Positions 1 through 6,913 of a DNA stretch of 12,142 bases are shown piece after piece. Source of the stretch: PNKC01 sp039917655 (GTDB lineage Bacteria > Chloroflexota > Dehalococcoidia > Tepidiformales > Tepidiformaceae); assembly GCA_039917655.1 (NCBI GenBank), contig JBDSJC010000114.1, positions 1 through 12,142 of the forward strand, in the 5' to 3' direction. A program made the position numbers and the translations under genes. A model generated the notes under the pieces. That model ran no database searches. It was given only the letters and a program-made list of their open reading frames with translations, and was not told the origin of the DNA. The stretch's first letter is position 1, and each line of letters opens with the position of its first letter.

Positions 1-24
1 CCCGCCGGACCGCCGACAACGGGC

Positions 25-53
25 TTGCCTTCCGGGCGCGCCGTTCCTATGCT
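25..53 (+). promoter_or_regulatory. Candidate sigma-70-type promoter
   Basis: TTGCCT (25-30) and TATGCT (48-53) each match the -35 and -10 consensus at 4 of 6 positions with an ideal 17-base spacer. A 6-bp hairpin (CAGGGA 61-66 / TCCCTG 74-79) follows just after the expected start of transcription. No strong gene starts close by, so this could serve the nucleotidyltransferase through a leader of about 250 bases. This rests on consensus matching alone and is weak. Confidence 0.25.
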
Positions 54-115
54 CGCGCCTCAGGGACCATCGTTCCCTGGATGGTCACGACTATCCACAC
101 CGGAGGCTCATCCAC

Positions 116-187
116 ATGTTAGCAATCACTTCGTCAGTTCTCACCTCCCCACGCGCCTGCCGGATGAGCCTCGCCCCCCTCGGTTGA
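116..187 (+). CDS. Possible 23-aa small ORF or leader peptide
   Basis: An ATG at 116 follows a good Shine-Dalgarno GGAGG (102-106) with a 9-base spacer and lies downstream of the candidate promoter at 25-53. The frame encodes 23 residues (MLAITSSVLTSPRACRMSLA, then PLG) and stops at 185-187. It has no run of one amino acid that would mark a classical attenuation leader, and no hydrophobic segment or recognised family. It may be a real leader peptide of the nucleotidyltransferase transcript, or chance. The rest of 1-310 holds nothing I can call a gene. Confidence 0.2.
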   Translation: MLAITSSVLTSPRACRMSLAPLG

Positions 188-259
188 TCGCATCGCGTCC
201 CCTCTGGTGACGCTGCCCGACGACTCGGCTCTCTTCCTCTGGCGCACGCTCGATTATGA

Positions 260-281
260 CCCCGCGGCAATCATCGCGGGG
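260..281 (+). other. Perfect 7-bp hairpin before the nucleotidyltransferase
   Basis: CCCCGCG (260-266) and CGCGGGG (275-281) form a perfect stem with an 8-base loop, ending 15 bases before the GGAG ribosome binding site of the next gene. No T-tract follows, so it does not look like an intrinsic terminator. It could be an RNA element in the leader or an operator-like inverted repeat. Its role is unknown. Confidence 0.4.
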
Positions 282-310
282 CATGGCGCATGCCCTGGAG
301 TAACTCACTC

Positions 311-973
311 GTGCCTTCTTCTTTTCCTGACTGTCCCGAACCCGTCGCCCGCGTCGCCGAACTGATGGCCGGGTTCCGTCCCAAGTGGTTCCTCTGCGGC
401 GGCTGGGCCGTCGATGCCTGGCTCGGCGGCCAGACCCGCGCACACCACGACATCGATATCACCGTCTTTCAAGACGATCAGCGCGCCCTCTTCGATCACC
501 TGGCGGGCTGGCAACTGGTCGGCCACGATGACAACGTCGCGGACGACAGCAGCGAGCCCTGGAACGGCCGCCGGCTCGACCTTCCCGCGCATATCCACGC
601 CCGCCCTCAGGGCTCGGCCTCGGCGGACCCAACCACAGGGAACGGCCCCGGCTTCAACCTCGAAGTAATCCTCAACGAACGCTCGGAAGGCGACTGGGTC
701 TTCAGTCGCGAGCCACGCATCACCCTGCCGATGGACCACTGCTTTCAGCAATCGCCATGGGGCTTGCCCGCGGTGAGTCCGGAAGTGGTCATCTTCTACA
801 AGGCCCATCCCGATGTGTGGCGCGACAGTCCGCGGGTCGATCCTCGCCCTCACGACGAGCTCGACTTCCTCGCCGTTCTGCCGCACCTCACCGGAGACCA
901 GCGGAACTGGCTCTGGGAAGCGATCTCGCTCGTCCAGCCGGGACACTCGTGGCTGGCGCGGCTGGCGGAGTGA
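311..973 (+). CDS. ANT(2'')-like nucleotidyltransferase domain protein
   Basis: The product (220 aa from GTG 311) has the nucleotidyltransferase-fold pattern of the aminoglycoside-2''-adenylyltransferase-like family. CGGWAVDAWLGGQTR is followed by HHDIDI, whose two aspartates should bind metal, and a later LEVIL glutamate is the likely third acid. The family's C-terminal pattern FYKA...RPHDELDFLAVLPHL is also present. Such proteins transfer a nucleotide to a small-molecule hydroxyl; most chromosomal members have no proven substrate, so aminoglycoside resistance should not be assumed. I prefer GTG 311 because GGAG (297-300) lies 10 bases before it; an in-frame ATG at 290 would add seven residues and has no comparable site. 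It stands alone, converging on the diguanylate cyclase. Confidence 0.85.
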   Translation: MPSSFPDCPEPVARVAELMAGFRPKWFLCGGWAVDAWLGGQTRAHHDIDITVFQDDQRALFDHLAGWQLVGHDDNVADDSSEPWNGRRLDLPAHIHARPQGSASADPTTGNGPGFNLEVILNERSEGDWVFSREPRITLPMDHCFQQSPWGLPAVSPEVVIFYKAHPDVWRDSPRVDPRPHDELDFLAVLPHLTGDQRNWLWEAISLVQPGHSWLARLAE

Positions 974-1032
974 GCTGAGTGCGGGAGTGTGGAGGGGCCG
1001 GGTTTAGGCAGGATCCTGCGCCGGCACTCAGC
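974..1032. repeat. Convergent intergenic hairpin elements
   Basis: GCTGAGTGC (974-982), directly after the nucleotidyltransferase stop codon, is the exact complement of GCACTCAGC, which first occurs at 1024-1032 and recurs in the tandem array that follows. A perfect 12-bp palindrome, GCAGGATCCTGC, lies between them at 1008-1019. Together these could fold as a terminator-like structure between the two convergent genes, but there is no T-tract. Confidence 0.45.
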
Positions 1033-1063
1033 ACTCAGCACTCAGCACTCAGCACTCAGCACT
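1024..1063. repeat. 7-bp tandem repeat (GCACTCA), about 5.7 copies
   Basis: Five exact GCACTCA units (1024-1058) are followed by a partial GCACT (1059-1063), all in the 93-base gap between the convergent nucleotidyltransferase and diguanylate cyclase genes. A diverged, inverted relative (GTGCTGAGT and AGTGCTGAG, 9365-9386) lies in the purH leader, so this looks like a dispersed simple-repeat family. No spacers are present, so it is not a CRISPR. Confidence 0.9.
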
Positions 1064-1066
1064 GGT

Positions 1067-2782
1067 CTACGCCGCGGTAGGAGCACGGCGGCCGTAAACG
1101 GTCAGACGCCGGCGGCCCGCCGCTTTCGCAGCATAGAGCGCGCGATCTGCTTCGTCGTAGGTGGCGGCGAGGTCGTCTTCGTGGGCGCCGCTGACGCGCC
1201 ACGGGGCGAGGCCCCCGCTGATCGTAATCGAGAGCTGCTCACCGGATGGCAGCACGATTGGCGAGGCGGCAATCGCCGCAATTGCCGCTTCCGCCATCTC
1301 GCGGGCGGCGGCGAACCCACCCACGAAGTAGGCAGCGAACTCCTCGCCTCCGACCCGCCCCACAACCGCGCCGTCCGCCATCGTGCCCTCCAACCGCCAG
1401 GCCACTTCGCGCAGAACCAGGTCACCGATCGGGTGGCCGTGCGTGTCATTCACACGCTTGAAGAAGTCGATATCAAAGATGGCGACGGCCACCGGGTTGG
1501 CCTGCGGGGCCTGGGCGAACCAGGCTCGGCGGCTGATCGCCCCGGTCAGCATGTCGTGGTTGGCTGCGTACTCCGCTTCCAGGCGCAACCGGTCGAGCTC
1601 GGCCGCCTGTTCGGCCAACGCCTGGGCGCTCGATGAGATGGCATTCATCATCTCCTGCATCTCTTCCTGGGCGCGGACGGCGGCGCTGACGTCACGTCCC
1701 ACGGCGTAGGTCAGCCCGGTCTCCGAAGGCGGCGCGGCGTTCCATTCGATCCAGCGTTCGCTGCCGTCCGCGTGGCGCATGCGGTAACGGGCGTCGCGCA
1801 GGCCGTTCCCTTCGTGCACGACATGGGCGGAGGGGCTTGGCATCGGCCGCCCATCCGGGACGGCGAGATCGCGGAACAGGCGACCAACGACCTGGACAGG
1901 GGTGTAGCCAAGCGTCGCCTGCCACGCAGGGTTGGCCGCTTTCACTGAGAAATCTGGCCCGAGCAGGCAGAGCATATCGACCGAGAGCGTGAAGATGCTG
2001 TCGCGCCCTTCTTCCGCGGTCTTGCGGGCCTGGATATCCCGCACGGTCCCCTGGTAAGCAGTGACAAGGCCCGCCGTGTCGCGCAGGATCTCGACGTTGA
2101 GCGAGACCGCGACGCTCGTGCCATCCCTGCGCTGGAGGCTCGCCTCGAAGTCGTTCACGGCGCCATCGGTCCGCAACGCCTGCAACAGTCCTTCGAAGTC
2201 CGACCCCTTAGGAAAGAGAGAGGAAACGGGTGTGCCAACCAGTTCGTCTGGCTGATAGCCGGTATGGCGCATCGAAGAGGGGCTCATCAGCGTAATCACG
2301 CCCGCCGGATCCGTCTGATAGAGGATGTCGTGCAGTGATTCGAAGGTCTCGCGGTACCGCCTGTCGCTGGCCGCGGTGGCTTCGCTGGCGCGGCGTAGGC
2401 GGAGTTCCCAGGTGAGGATCCGTTGGGCCACCCGCAGCCGGGCGCTGAGTTCCACGCGGTTCAACGGTTTGGCCAGGAAGTCATCGACGCCAGCGGCGAT
2501 CGCCTCGCTGCGGTCCGAATCTTGGGCCTTGGCTGTGAGCATGATGACGTAGGTGTAGGCCTCGCCTTCATCCGTGATGGCCCGGACGCGGCGGCAGAGT
2601 TCGGGGCCGTCCAGTCCCGGCATCATCCAATCGGAGATGAGCAGCTGCGGCCGTTCCTCGAGGAAGCTCTGCCACGCGGCTGTGCCATCAACGGCGACCG
2701 AGACTTCGTGGCCTTCGCGTTCGATCGTGCGGCGCAGGAGGAGGGCGGAGACGGGATCGTCTTCGGCGATGAGCACTTTCAT
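1067..2782 (-). CDS. REC-PAS-PAS-GGDEF diguanylate cyclase
   Basis: A cytoplasmic response regulator that should make cyclic di-GMP from two GTP when its receiver domain is phosphorylated. Numbered from ATG 2782 (571 aa): receiver 1-118 with acidic pair D8/D9, phospho-acceptor D51 (LISDWMMPG) and conserved K105; PAS domains at about 143-255 and 262-372; a short coiled linker; GGDEF domain about 405-568 with FDIDFFKRVNDTHGH and active-site GGEEF (478-482). The RxxD inhibitory site five residues before GGEEF is absent (ADGA stands there), so product feedback is probably lost. There is no membrane segment. An in-frame GTG at 2791 would add three residues, but MKVLIAEDD is the usual receiver start. 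No histidine kinase is adjacent, so its partner is encoded elsewhere. Confidence 0.93.
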   Translation of the reverse strand: MKVLIAEDDPVSALLLRRTIEREGHEVSVAVDGTAAWQSFLEERPQLLISDWMMPGLDGPELCRRVRAITDEGEAYTYVIMLTAKAQDSDRSEAIAAGVDDFLAKPLNRVELSARLRVAQRILTWELRLRRASEATAASDRRYRETFESLHDILYQTDPAGVITLMSPSSMRHTGYQPDELVGTPVSSLFPKGSDFEGLLQALRTDGAVNDFEASLQRRDGTSVAVSLNVEILRDTAGLVTAYQGTVRDIQARKTAEEGRDSIFTLSVDMLCLLGPDFSVKAANPAWQATLGYTPVQVVGRLFRDLAVPDGRPMPSPSAHVVHEGNGLRDARYRMRHADGSERWIEWNAAPPSETGLTYAVGRDVSAAVRAQEEMQEMMNAISSSAQALAEQAAELDRLRLEAEYAANHDMLTGAISRRAWFAQAPQANPVAVAIFDIDFFKRVNDTHGHPIGDLVLREVAWRLEGTMADGAVVGRVGGEEFAAYFVGGFAAAREMAEAAIAAIAASPIVLPSGEQLSITISGGLAPWRVSGAHEDDLAATYDEADRALYAAKAAGRRRLTVYGRRAPTAA

Positions 2783-2849
2783 CGGCCGCACCCAGGCAGC
2801 CTAGCGCGCCAACTGACGCGGCGGCCCACGGAGGAATCGAACAAAGAAG

Positions 2850-2861
2850 GGCCCGCGGGCC
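2850..2861. repeat. 12-bp perfect palindrome between divergent genes
   Basis: GGCCCGCGGGCC is self-complementary and sits in the 250-base region separating the divergent diguanylate cyclase and terminase genes. It could be an operator, but a palindrome of this kind is not very surprising in GC-rich DNA. I see no convincing promoter hexamers or other gene in 2783-3032. Confidence 0.35.
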
Positions 2862-2960
2862 GGGCGGTGGATGGAGAGTGCATGAACGTTCCCTGGCGCA
2901 GCGCCGCGAGGCGCGGACCGGCGCCAAACCCCTTCTCGTGCCGCCGTCCACTCAATCATC

Positions 2961-2978
2961 GGCAGGGAAACCCCTGCC
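2961..2978 (+). other. Perfect hairpin abutting an upstream ATG of the terminase gene
   Basis: GGCAGGG (2961-2967), loop AAAC and CCCTGCC (2972-2978) form a perfect 7-bp stem that ends at the base before an ATG at 2979. In RNA it would bury the only AGGG available to that ATG. This favours the downstream ATG at 3033 as the working start, or suggests a translational control element. Confidence 0.5.
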
Positions 2979-3032
2979 ATGCAGTGCCGCGCGCCCCTCG
3001 GTAGTTCGAGCGTATTGGCGGACTCTGAGGCG

Positions 3033-4397
3033 ATGAGCAAGCCTCGCACGATCAGGAAGATGGGCGCCCTGCGCGGCTATCAGGCGAAGACCGCGGAGGC
3101 CTTACTGCGAGGCATGGGCCGCGAACCAGGCTCCACCTTCACCGTCATGTTCCCGCGCCAGGCAGGAAAGAACGAGGTCTCGGCGTTCGTGATCGCCATG
3201 CTCCTGCGGAAGTCAGCGAATGTCGGCGGGAGCATCGTGATCTGCGCACCAACGCTCCATCCGCAGGCGGCGATCAGCCTGGACCGCACGCGCCAGCTGA
3301 TGGACCTGACCGCGCGGCTGCTGCCGGAAAGCGTGGCCGCCTACGGCCTGTCCGAATCGACGCTCACGCTGGGCGCGGCCTCGGCCGTGTTTCTGAGCGG
3401 ATCGCCGGCCGCGCACGTCGCCGGTCACACCGCTTCCATCGCGATCATCGCGGACGAAGCTCAGGAACTCGACCGGGACTGGTTCAACCGCCAGTTCCGC
3501 CCGATGGCCGCGTCCACGAACGCCTCGACGCTGATGTTCGGCACGCCGTGGGACGGCGGCACTCTGCTCGAGCAGGCCGTGCAGCGCAATCGCGCGATCG
3601 ATGCCCGGCGCGTCACAGACGACGAGGTGCGTCTGCACTACGAAGTGAGCTGGCGTCAGGTGGCGGTGGGCAACCCGCAGTACGGGCGCTACGTGGAATC
3701 AGAGCGCGAACGGCTCGGACGGAACCATCCGCTCTTTCTCAGCCAGTACGAACTGGTCGCCGCCCAGGATGCCGGGAGACTGTTCAGCGGCGAGCACCTC
3801 GAAGCACTGCTGGGCGAGCATCCGCCGCTCGCCGGACCACAGCCCGGCGAACGCTACGTCGCCGGGCTCGATTTCGGCGGCGACGGCGAATACGCGGACG
3901 CCACGGTGCTCACGATCGCGCGGACGCACAGCGGGCGATGCGAGGTGGTGGCCCACATCGCCTGGCGCGGCCAGCCGTACCTGCTGATGCAGTCCGGGGT
4001 GATCGCGGCGGCACGCGCCTGGCGGCTGGAGCGCCTCTGCGCGGACGCCACCGGCATAGGCGCGCCGATCATCGCCCAACTGGAGGCCGAACTCGGGCCG
4101 CGGGTAGTGGAGCGCGTGGTCTTCGGCGCCGCCTCAAAATCTGAGATGGGCTACGCCCTGCTGGCGGCGATCAACGGCGGGCGGCTCGCGCTCTACCACG
4201 GTGAGGGCGATGCGCACCTCGGACGTTGCCTCGGTGAACTGCGTGAATGCCGCAGCGGCTATCGCCTCAATCGCCAGCTCTGGTGGGAAGCGCCCACCAA
4301 CCACCACGACGACTACGTGGCCAGCCTCGCCCTCTGCCTGCGCGCCGCCGAGGGCCTTGGCCCCGAGCGTGTAGCGCGGGGAAGAGGAGAGAGGTGA
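3033..4397 (+). CDS. Phage-type terminase large subunit (TerL), orphan
   Basis: TerL is the ATP-driven motor and nuclease that packs phage DNA into capsids. From ATG 3033 (454 aa) both modules are visible. The ATPase has Walker A-like FPRQAGKNE (40-48), Walker B IAIIADEAQ (136-144, D141/E142) and a coupling motif FGTPWDGGT (about 169-177). The RNase H-like nuclease carries acidic residues in GLDFG (D280), CADATG (D338) and HHDDYV (D426/D427). All catalytic positions are kept and the frame is unbroken, so it is probably functional or recently so. No small terminase, portal, capsid, tail, integrase or lysis gene is nearby. An upstream in-frame ATG at 2979 would add 18 unconserved residues. Alternatives are a domesticated motor nuclease or the packaging gene of a dispersed gene-transfer-agent-like element. 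Confidence 0.85.
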   Translation: MSKPRTIRKMGALRGYQAKTAEALLRGMGREPGSTFTVMFPRQAGKNEVSAFVIAMLLRKSANVGGSIVICAPTLHPQAAISLDRTRQLMDLTARLLPESVAAYGLSESTLTLGAASAVFLSGSPAAHVAGHTASIAIIADEAQELDRDWFNRQFRPMAASTNASTLMFGTPWDGGTLLEQAVQRNRAIDARRVTDDEVRLHYEVSWRQVAVGNPQYGRYVESERERLGRNHPLFLSQYELVAAQDAGRLFSGEHLEALLGEHPPLAGPQPGERYVAGLDFGGDGEYADATVLTIARTHSGRCEVVAHIAWRGQPYLLMQSGVIAAARAWRLERLCADATGIGAPIIAQLEAELGPRVVERVVFGAASKSEMGYALLAAINGGRLALYHGEGDAHLGRCLGELRECRSGYRLNRQLWWEAPTNHHDDYVASLALCLRAAEGLGPERVARGRGER

Positions 4398-4542
4398 GGT
4401 TAGTACTCAGTTTGGAAAATGAGCGATCGTTCGTTGACCATTGGCCCCTCACCCCCAACCCCTCTCTTTGTAGGGTTGTTTCCCACTGCGGAGGGAGAAG
4501 GGGAGCCTGGTGGACTGGGGACTTCCAGTCGACGCCGAGGAA

Positions 4543-4579
4543 CCCTCGCCCTCCGCTGTGGGAGAGGGCAGGGCGAGGG
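4543..4579. repeat. 10-bp stem hairpin in the repeat island
   Basis: CCCTCGCCCT (4543-4552) pairs perfectly with AGGGCGAGGG (4570-4579) around a 17-base loop that includes GTGGGAGAGGG. It lies between two convergent genes and could stop transcription from either side, though it lacks a T-tract. Confidence 0.6.
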
Positions 4580-4676
4580 ATCTCTGCCGGGCCGGCCTCG
4601 GACCGCGGATCACTGCACGGGGATCATCGCCGCCTCGACTCATACGTCCGTCCCGCCAAAGGCAGTGCCCGCTCGT

Positions 4677-4718
4677 CCTTCGACCCTTCGACCCTTCGAC
4701 GGACTCAGGGTCAGGACG
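4677..4718. repeat. 8-bp tandem repeat (CCTTCGAC x3) with flanking inverted CGTCCT/AGGACG
   Basis: Three exact CCTTCGAC units occupy 4677-4700. CGTCCT (4674-4679) and AGGACG (4713-4718) are inverted around the block, giving a foldable element. It resembles short dispersed intergenic repeats and has no coding potential. Confidence 0.7.
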
Positions 4719-4784
4719 AACGGTGATCGGGCCTTACTCTCGGCTGACGGCCATCGGTCAACGGTCAACGGCCAGCCGGCCACC

Positions 4785-5465
4785 TCACGCCTCCAGCACC
4801 GCGAGTTCGAGGAGCGCCACCGCCTCCTTGTAGCTCGCCTCCGGGGAGATGCGTACCGGCGCGCCGATGGTGACGCGCACGCGCCCACGCGGGAGGAGGA
4901 TCCAGCGGCCTTCGTACGGCCCGCGGCGGAGGAGGTCGACGCGCATCGGCAGCACCTGCTTGCCGGAGCGCACCGCCAGCCAGCCAATGCCGCTCTTGAA
5001 CGGCAACTGCTCGCCGCTCTCGCTGCGCATGCCTTCAGGGAAGATAAGGACGTTCCAGCCGTCCTTCAGGAGATGGTGAACGTGCTCCAGGCTCTCGCGG
5101 ATGCCGCCACCGTCCCGGTCAAACGGGAAAGCGTTGCCGAAGAGCCGCCCGGTGAATCCGCGCGCGCGGTTGCCGAAGATGTCATCAGCGGCGGCCGCGA
5201 CCGCCGTGCGCAGGCGCAGGCGGCGGGGCAGAGCCCGCAGCACCATGCTCCAATCGAGGTGGATGGTGTGGTTACTGATCACGAGGCAGGGCTGCTCCAC
5301 CTGCGCGAGGTGGTGGCGACCGCGTACTTCGAGGCTGTACCCCAGCCAGATGGCCGGAAAGAGCAGCGCCAGCTGGAACGACTCGCGGAAGCGGCGGACC
5401 GCCCACCAGCGCGGCCAGCGGGCGAAGGCATCGGTGCGGGGCTTGCGCGGGGCTGGGTCTGTCAC
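4785..5465 (-). CDS. PlsC-like 1-acyl-glycerol-phosphate acyltransferase family protein
   Basis: This family moves an acyl chain onto lysophosphatidic acid or a related acceptor at the inner face of the membrane. The 226-aa product has the catalytic HX4D box in ISNHTIHLDW (H66, D71) and the acceptor-phosphate motif FPEGMRS (142-148). LPFKSGIGWLAVRSGKQVLP follows, as is usual for the family. A single apolar stretch around residues 31-44 could anchor it to the membrane. The GTG start at 5463-5465 is supported by AAGGAAGG a few bases upstream. It is 134 bases downstream of the glycosyltransferase on the same strand, so the two may act on a shared glycolipid; that link is inference. The true acceptor lipid is unknown, and it need not be the main PlsC of the cell. 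Confidence 0.88.
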   Translation of the reverse strand: MTDPAPRKPRTDAFARWPRWWAVRRFRESFQLALLFPAIWLGYSLEVRGRHHLAQVEQPCLVISNHTIHLDWSMVLRALPRRLRLRTAVAAAADDIFGNRARGFTGRLFGNAFPFDRDGGGIRESLEHVHHLLKDGWNVLIFPEGMRSESGEQLPFKSGIGWLAVRSGKQVLPMRVDLLRRGPYEGRWILLPRGRVRVTIGAPVRISPEASYKEAVALLELAVLEA

Positions 5466-5599
5466 GGTCCTTCCTTACCACCCTGCTCGCAGCGGTCGCA
5501 TTTGCAGCCCGTCCACTTGGGAACCCGCTCGCGCCACCTTTACACGAAGCGGCTCCGAAAACAACGCAGCAGGTGCTCCGCTCTTGACGCCGGCCGGGC

Positions 5600-6871
5600 C
5601 TAACGCAGGCTGGCCGTCAGCAGCGTGCCTTCACCGATGCCTTCGTTTCGAGAACCGGCGCGAGTGTGGTGGCCGGCCATCACCTGTTCGTAGAGCGTGG
5701 CCATCTGCTGCCCTACGAGGTCCCAGGCGAAGCGCTGCATGGAGCGCTGGGCGGCGCGGCTGAAGTTTGCGCGCAGTTCGCGGTTGTTCAGGAGCACTTC
5801 CAGCTTTTCGGCGAACGGTTCCGGGCAGCGCCAGGGGATGAGGTAGCCGCTTACCCCGTCGGTCACGGTGGATACCAGGCCGCCAACCCGAGAGGCCACC
5901 ACCGGGGTCCCGCAGGCCATCGATTCCACGGCTACCAGGCCGAAGCTTTCGTAGTAGCTCGGCACCACGCAGACGTCGGCGGCGCTGTAATAAGCGGGCA
6001 GGTCGTCATGGGCCACTGCGCCTTCGAAGCGGATATTGGCCGCGACTCCGGCGGCCTGGGCCTGGGAGCGTAGCTCAGCCTTCAGTTCGGCCGCCCGTTC
6101 GTCTCCACCGACGATAAGCAGGGTGAAATTACGCTCGTCCAGCTGCGCGACGGCGCTGATCAGGATATCGACGCCCTTGAGCTTCTCCAGCCGGCCCACC
6201 CAGAGCAGGACTGGACCTTCGGCAGGCAGCCCCAACTGGCGGCGGGCAGCCGCCCGGTCTCTCGGCCGAAAGAGCGCCAGGTCCACGCCGCAGGGTATCG
6301 TGTGCATCTTTCGCGGGTCGGCGCCGTAGTAGCGCTTAAGGAGTTCCCGCTCGTGATCGCTGGCGGTCACGATGGCGGAGGCGCGGCGGGCGATCCGGCG
6401 TTCATGGCGGATGCGCTTGCGGGGCTCCTCCTCACCGAAGCGCGCGCGGTTTTTGACTTCGCCAAGGGTGTGGAACATGACGATGTGGGGGACACCGAGT
6501 TCACGCGCGAGGTGGCCGCCGGCCCAGCCGCTCTGCCAGTAGTGGCTGTGGATCGCGTCGTAGCCGCGCCCGTCTTCGTGCACAAAGCGGCGCATGTCCC
6601 GCGCAAACTCCGGCAGATGGTCGGCGATCGAGTGCTTGTCGATCGGCTCGGCGGGGCCAGCGTTGACACGCACGAGCCGCAGGTTCTCGGCGATCTGCTC
6701 AACCCGGGGCAGGTCGGCGTCTCGCCGCGTGAAAATGTCGATTTCGAAGCCCAGCCGTGCCAGCTCTCGCGAAAGTTCGAGCACGTAGACGTTCATCCCG
6801 CCCGTTTCGCGCCCACCGAGCGGCGCGAGCGGACTGGTGTGGGCGGAAACCTGGGCGATGCGCATGGTCAT
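5600..6871 (-). CDS. GT4 family glycosyltransferase (MshA / sucrose-phosphate synthase-like)
   Basis: A GT-B fold, retaining glycosyltransferase that would use a nucleotide sugar. From ATG 6871 (423 aa) the N-domain has the glycine-rich acceptor loop LGGRETGGMNVYV, typical of MshA and sucrose-phosphate synthase relatives, and HSHYWQSGWAG. The C-domain has the phosphate-binding GRLEKLKG and the EX7E motif YESFGLVAVESMACGTPVV. The donor and acceptor cannot be read from sequence, and no mycothiol genes are nearby, so I give no symbol. An ATG at 6865 (MRIAQVS) is equally acceptable. One at 6913 has AGGGAG two bases upstream but would add 14 unconserved residues and abuts an inverted repeat. It lies between the proA-coupled small gene and the PlsC-like gene on the same strand, possibly one operon. 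Confidence 0.9.
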   Translation of the reverse strand: MTMRIAQVSAHTSPLAPLGGRETGGMNVYVLELSRELARLGFEIDIFTRRDADLPRVEQIAENLRLVRVNAGPAEPIDKHSIADHLPEFARDMRRFVHEDGRGYDAIHSHYWQSGWAGGHLARELGVPHIVMFHTLGEVKNRARFGEEEPRKRIRHERRIARRASAIVTASDHERELLKRYYGADPRKMHTIPCGVDLALFRPRDRAAARRQLGLPAEGPVLLWVGRLEKLKGVDILISAVAQLDERNFTLLIVGGDERAAELKAELRSQAQAAGVAANIRFEGAVAHDDLPAYYSAADVCVVPSYYESFGLVAVESMACGTPVVASRVGGLVSTVTDGVSGYLIPWRCPEPFAEKLEVLLNNRELRANFSRAAQRSMQRFAWDLVGQQMATLYEQVMAGHHTRAGSRNEGIGEGTLLTASLR

Positions 6872-6913
6872 TCTGTCATTCGGGGAACGAGGGTGTTTCG
6901 AGCGGTACTCCAT

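Larger units (their letters stand above)
4432..4763. repeat. Imperfect 15-bp inverted repeats bracketing the island
   Basis: CGTTGACCATTGGCC (4432-4446) and GGCCATCGGTCAACG (4749-4763) are inverted copies matching at 13 of 15 positions, 302 bases apart. They enclose the other repeat pieces, so the block could be one mobile, MITE-like unit of about 332 bp. The right arm continues into a second GTCAACGG copy. No target duplication is evident. Confidence 0.5.
4398..4784. repeat. Intergenic island of several small dispersed repeats
   Basis: This 387-base gap between the convergent TerL and PlsC-like genes has no credible gene. It is a patchwork of repeat-like pieces: a C-rich CCCCTCACCCCCAACCCCTCT tract from 4446 with a purine-rich GGAGGGAGAAGGGGAG counterpart near 4490-4505, a hairpin at 4543-4579, an 8-bp tandem repeat at 4677-4700, and GGTCAACGGTCAACGG at 4756-4771. 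From memory, C-rich tracts of this kind recur between genes in Chloroflexota; copy number in this genome cannot be seen here. Confidence 0.75.

Noticed and set aside
186..310. Protein-like translation (reading LPDDSALFLWRTLDYDPAAI) in frame from 186
   Set aside because: It has no good start or ribosome site, follows a stop at 165-167 and runs out of frame into the nucleotidyltransferase. At most it is a fragment of a lost gene.
305..946. 213-codon minus-strand frame opposite the nucleotidyltransferase
   Set aside because: The plus strand carries the GGWAVD/DIDI/HDELDF pattern; the minus frame is its shadow.
1024..1063. Repeat array considered as a CRISPR
   Set aside because: The units are 7 bp and directly adjacent with no spacers, and no cas gene is present.
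5480..5560. Possible minus-strand promoter (TTGTTT / TAAAGG) before the PlsC-like gene
   Set aside because: The -10 matches only 3 of 6. The gene may simply be transcribed from upstream.
4419..5603. 394-codon plus-strand open frame
   Set aside because: It runs through the repeat island and then antisense to the PlsC-like gene. Its residues are mostly low-complexity R/A/P/G, and there is no ribosome site.
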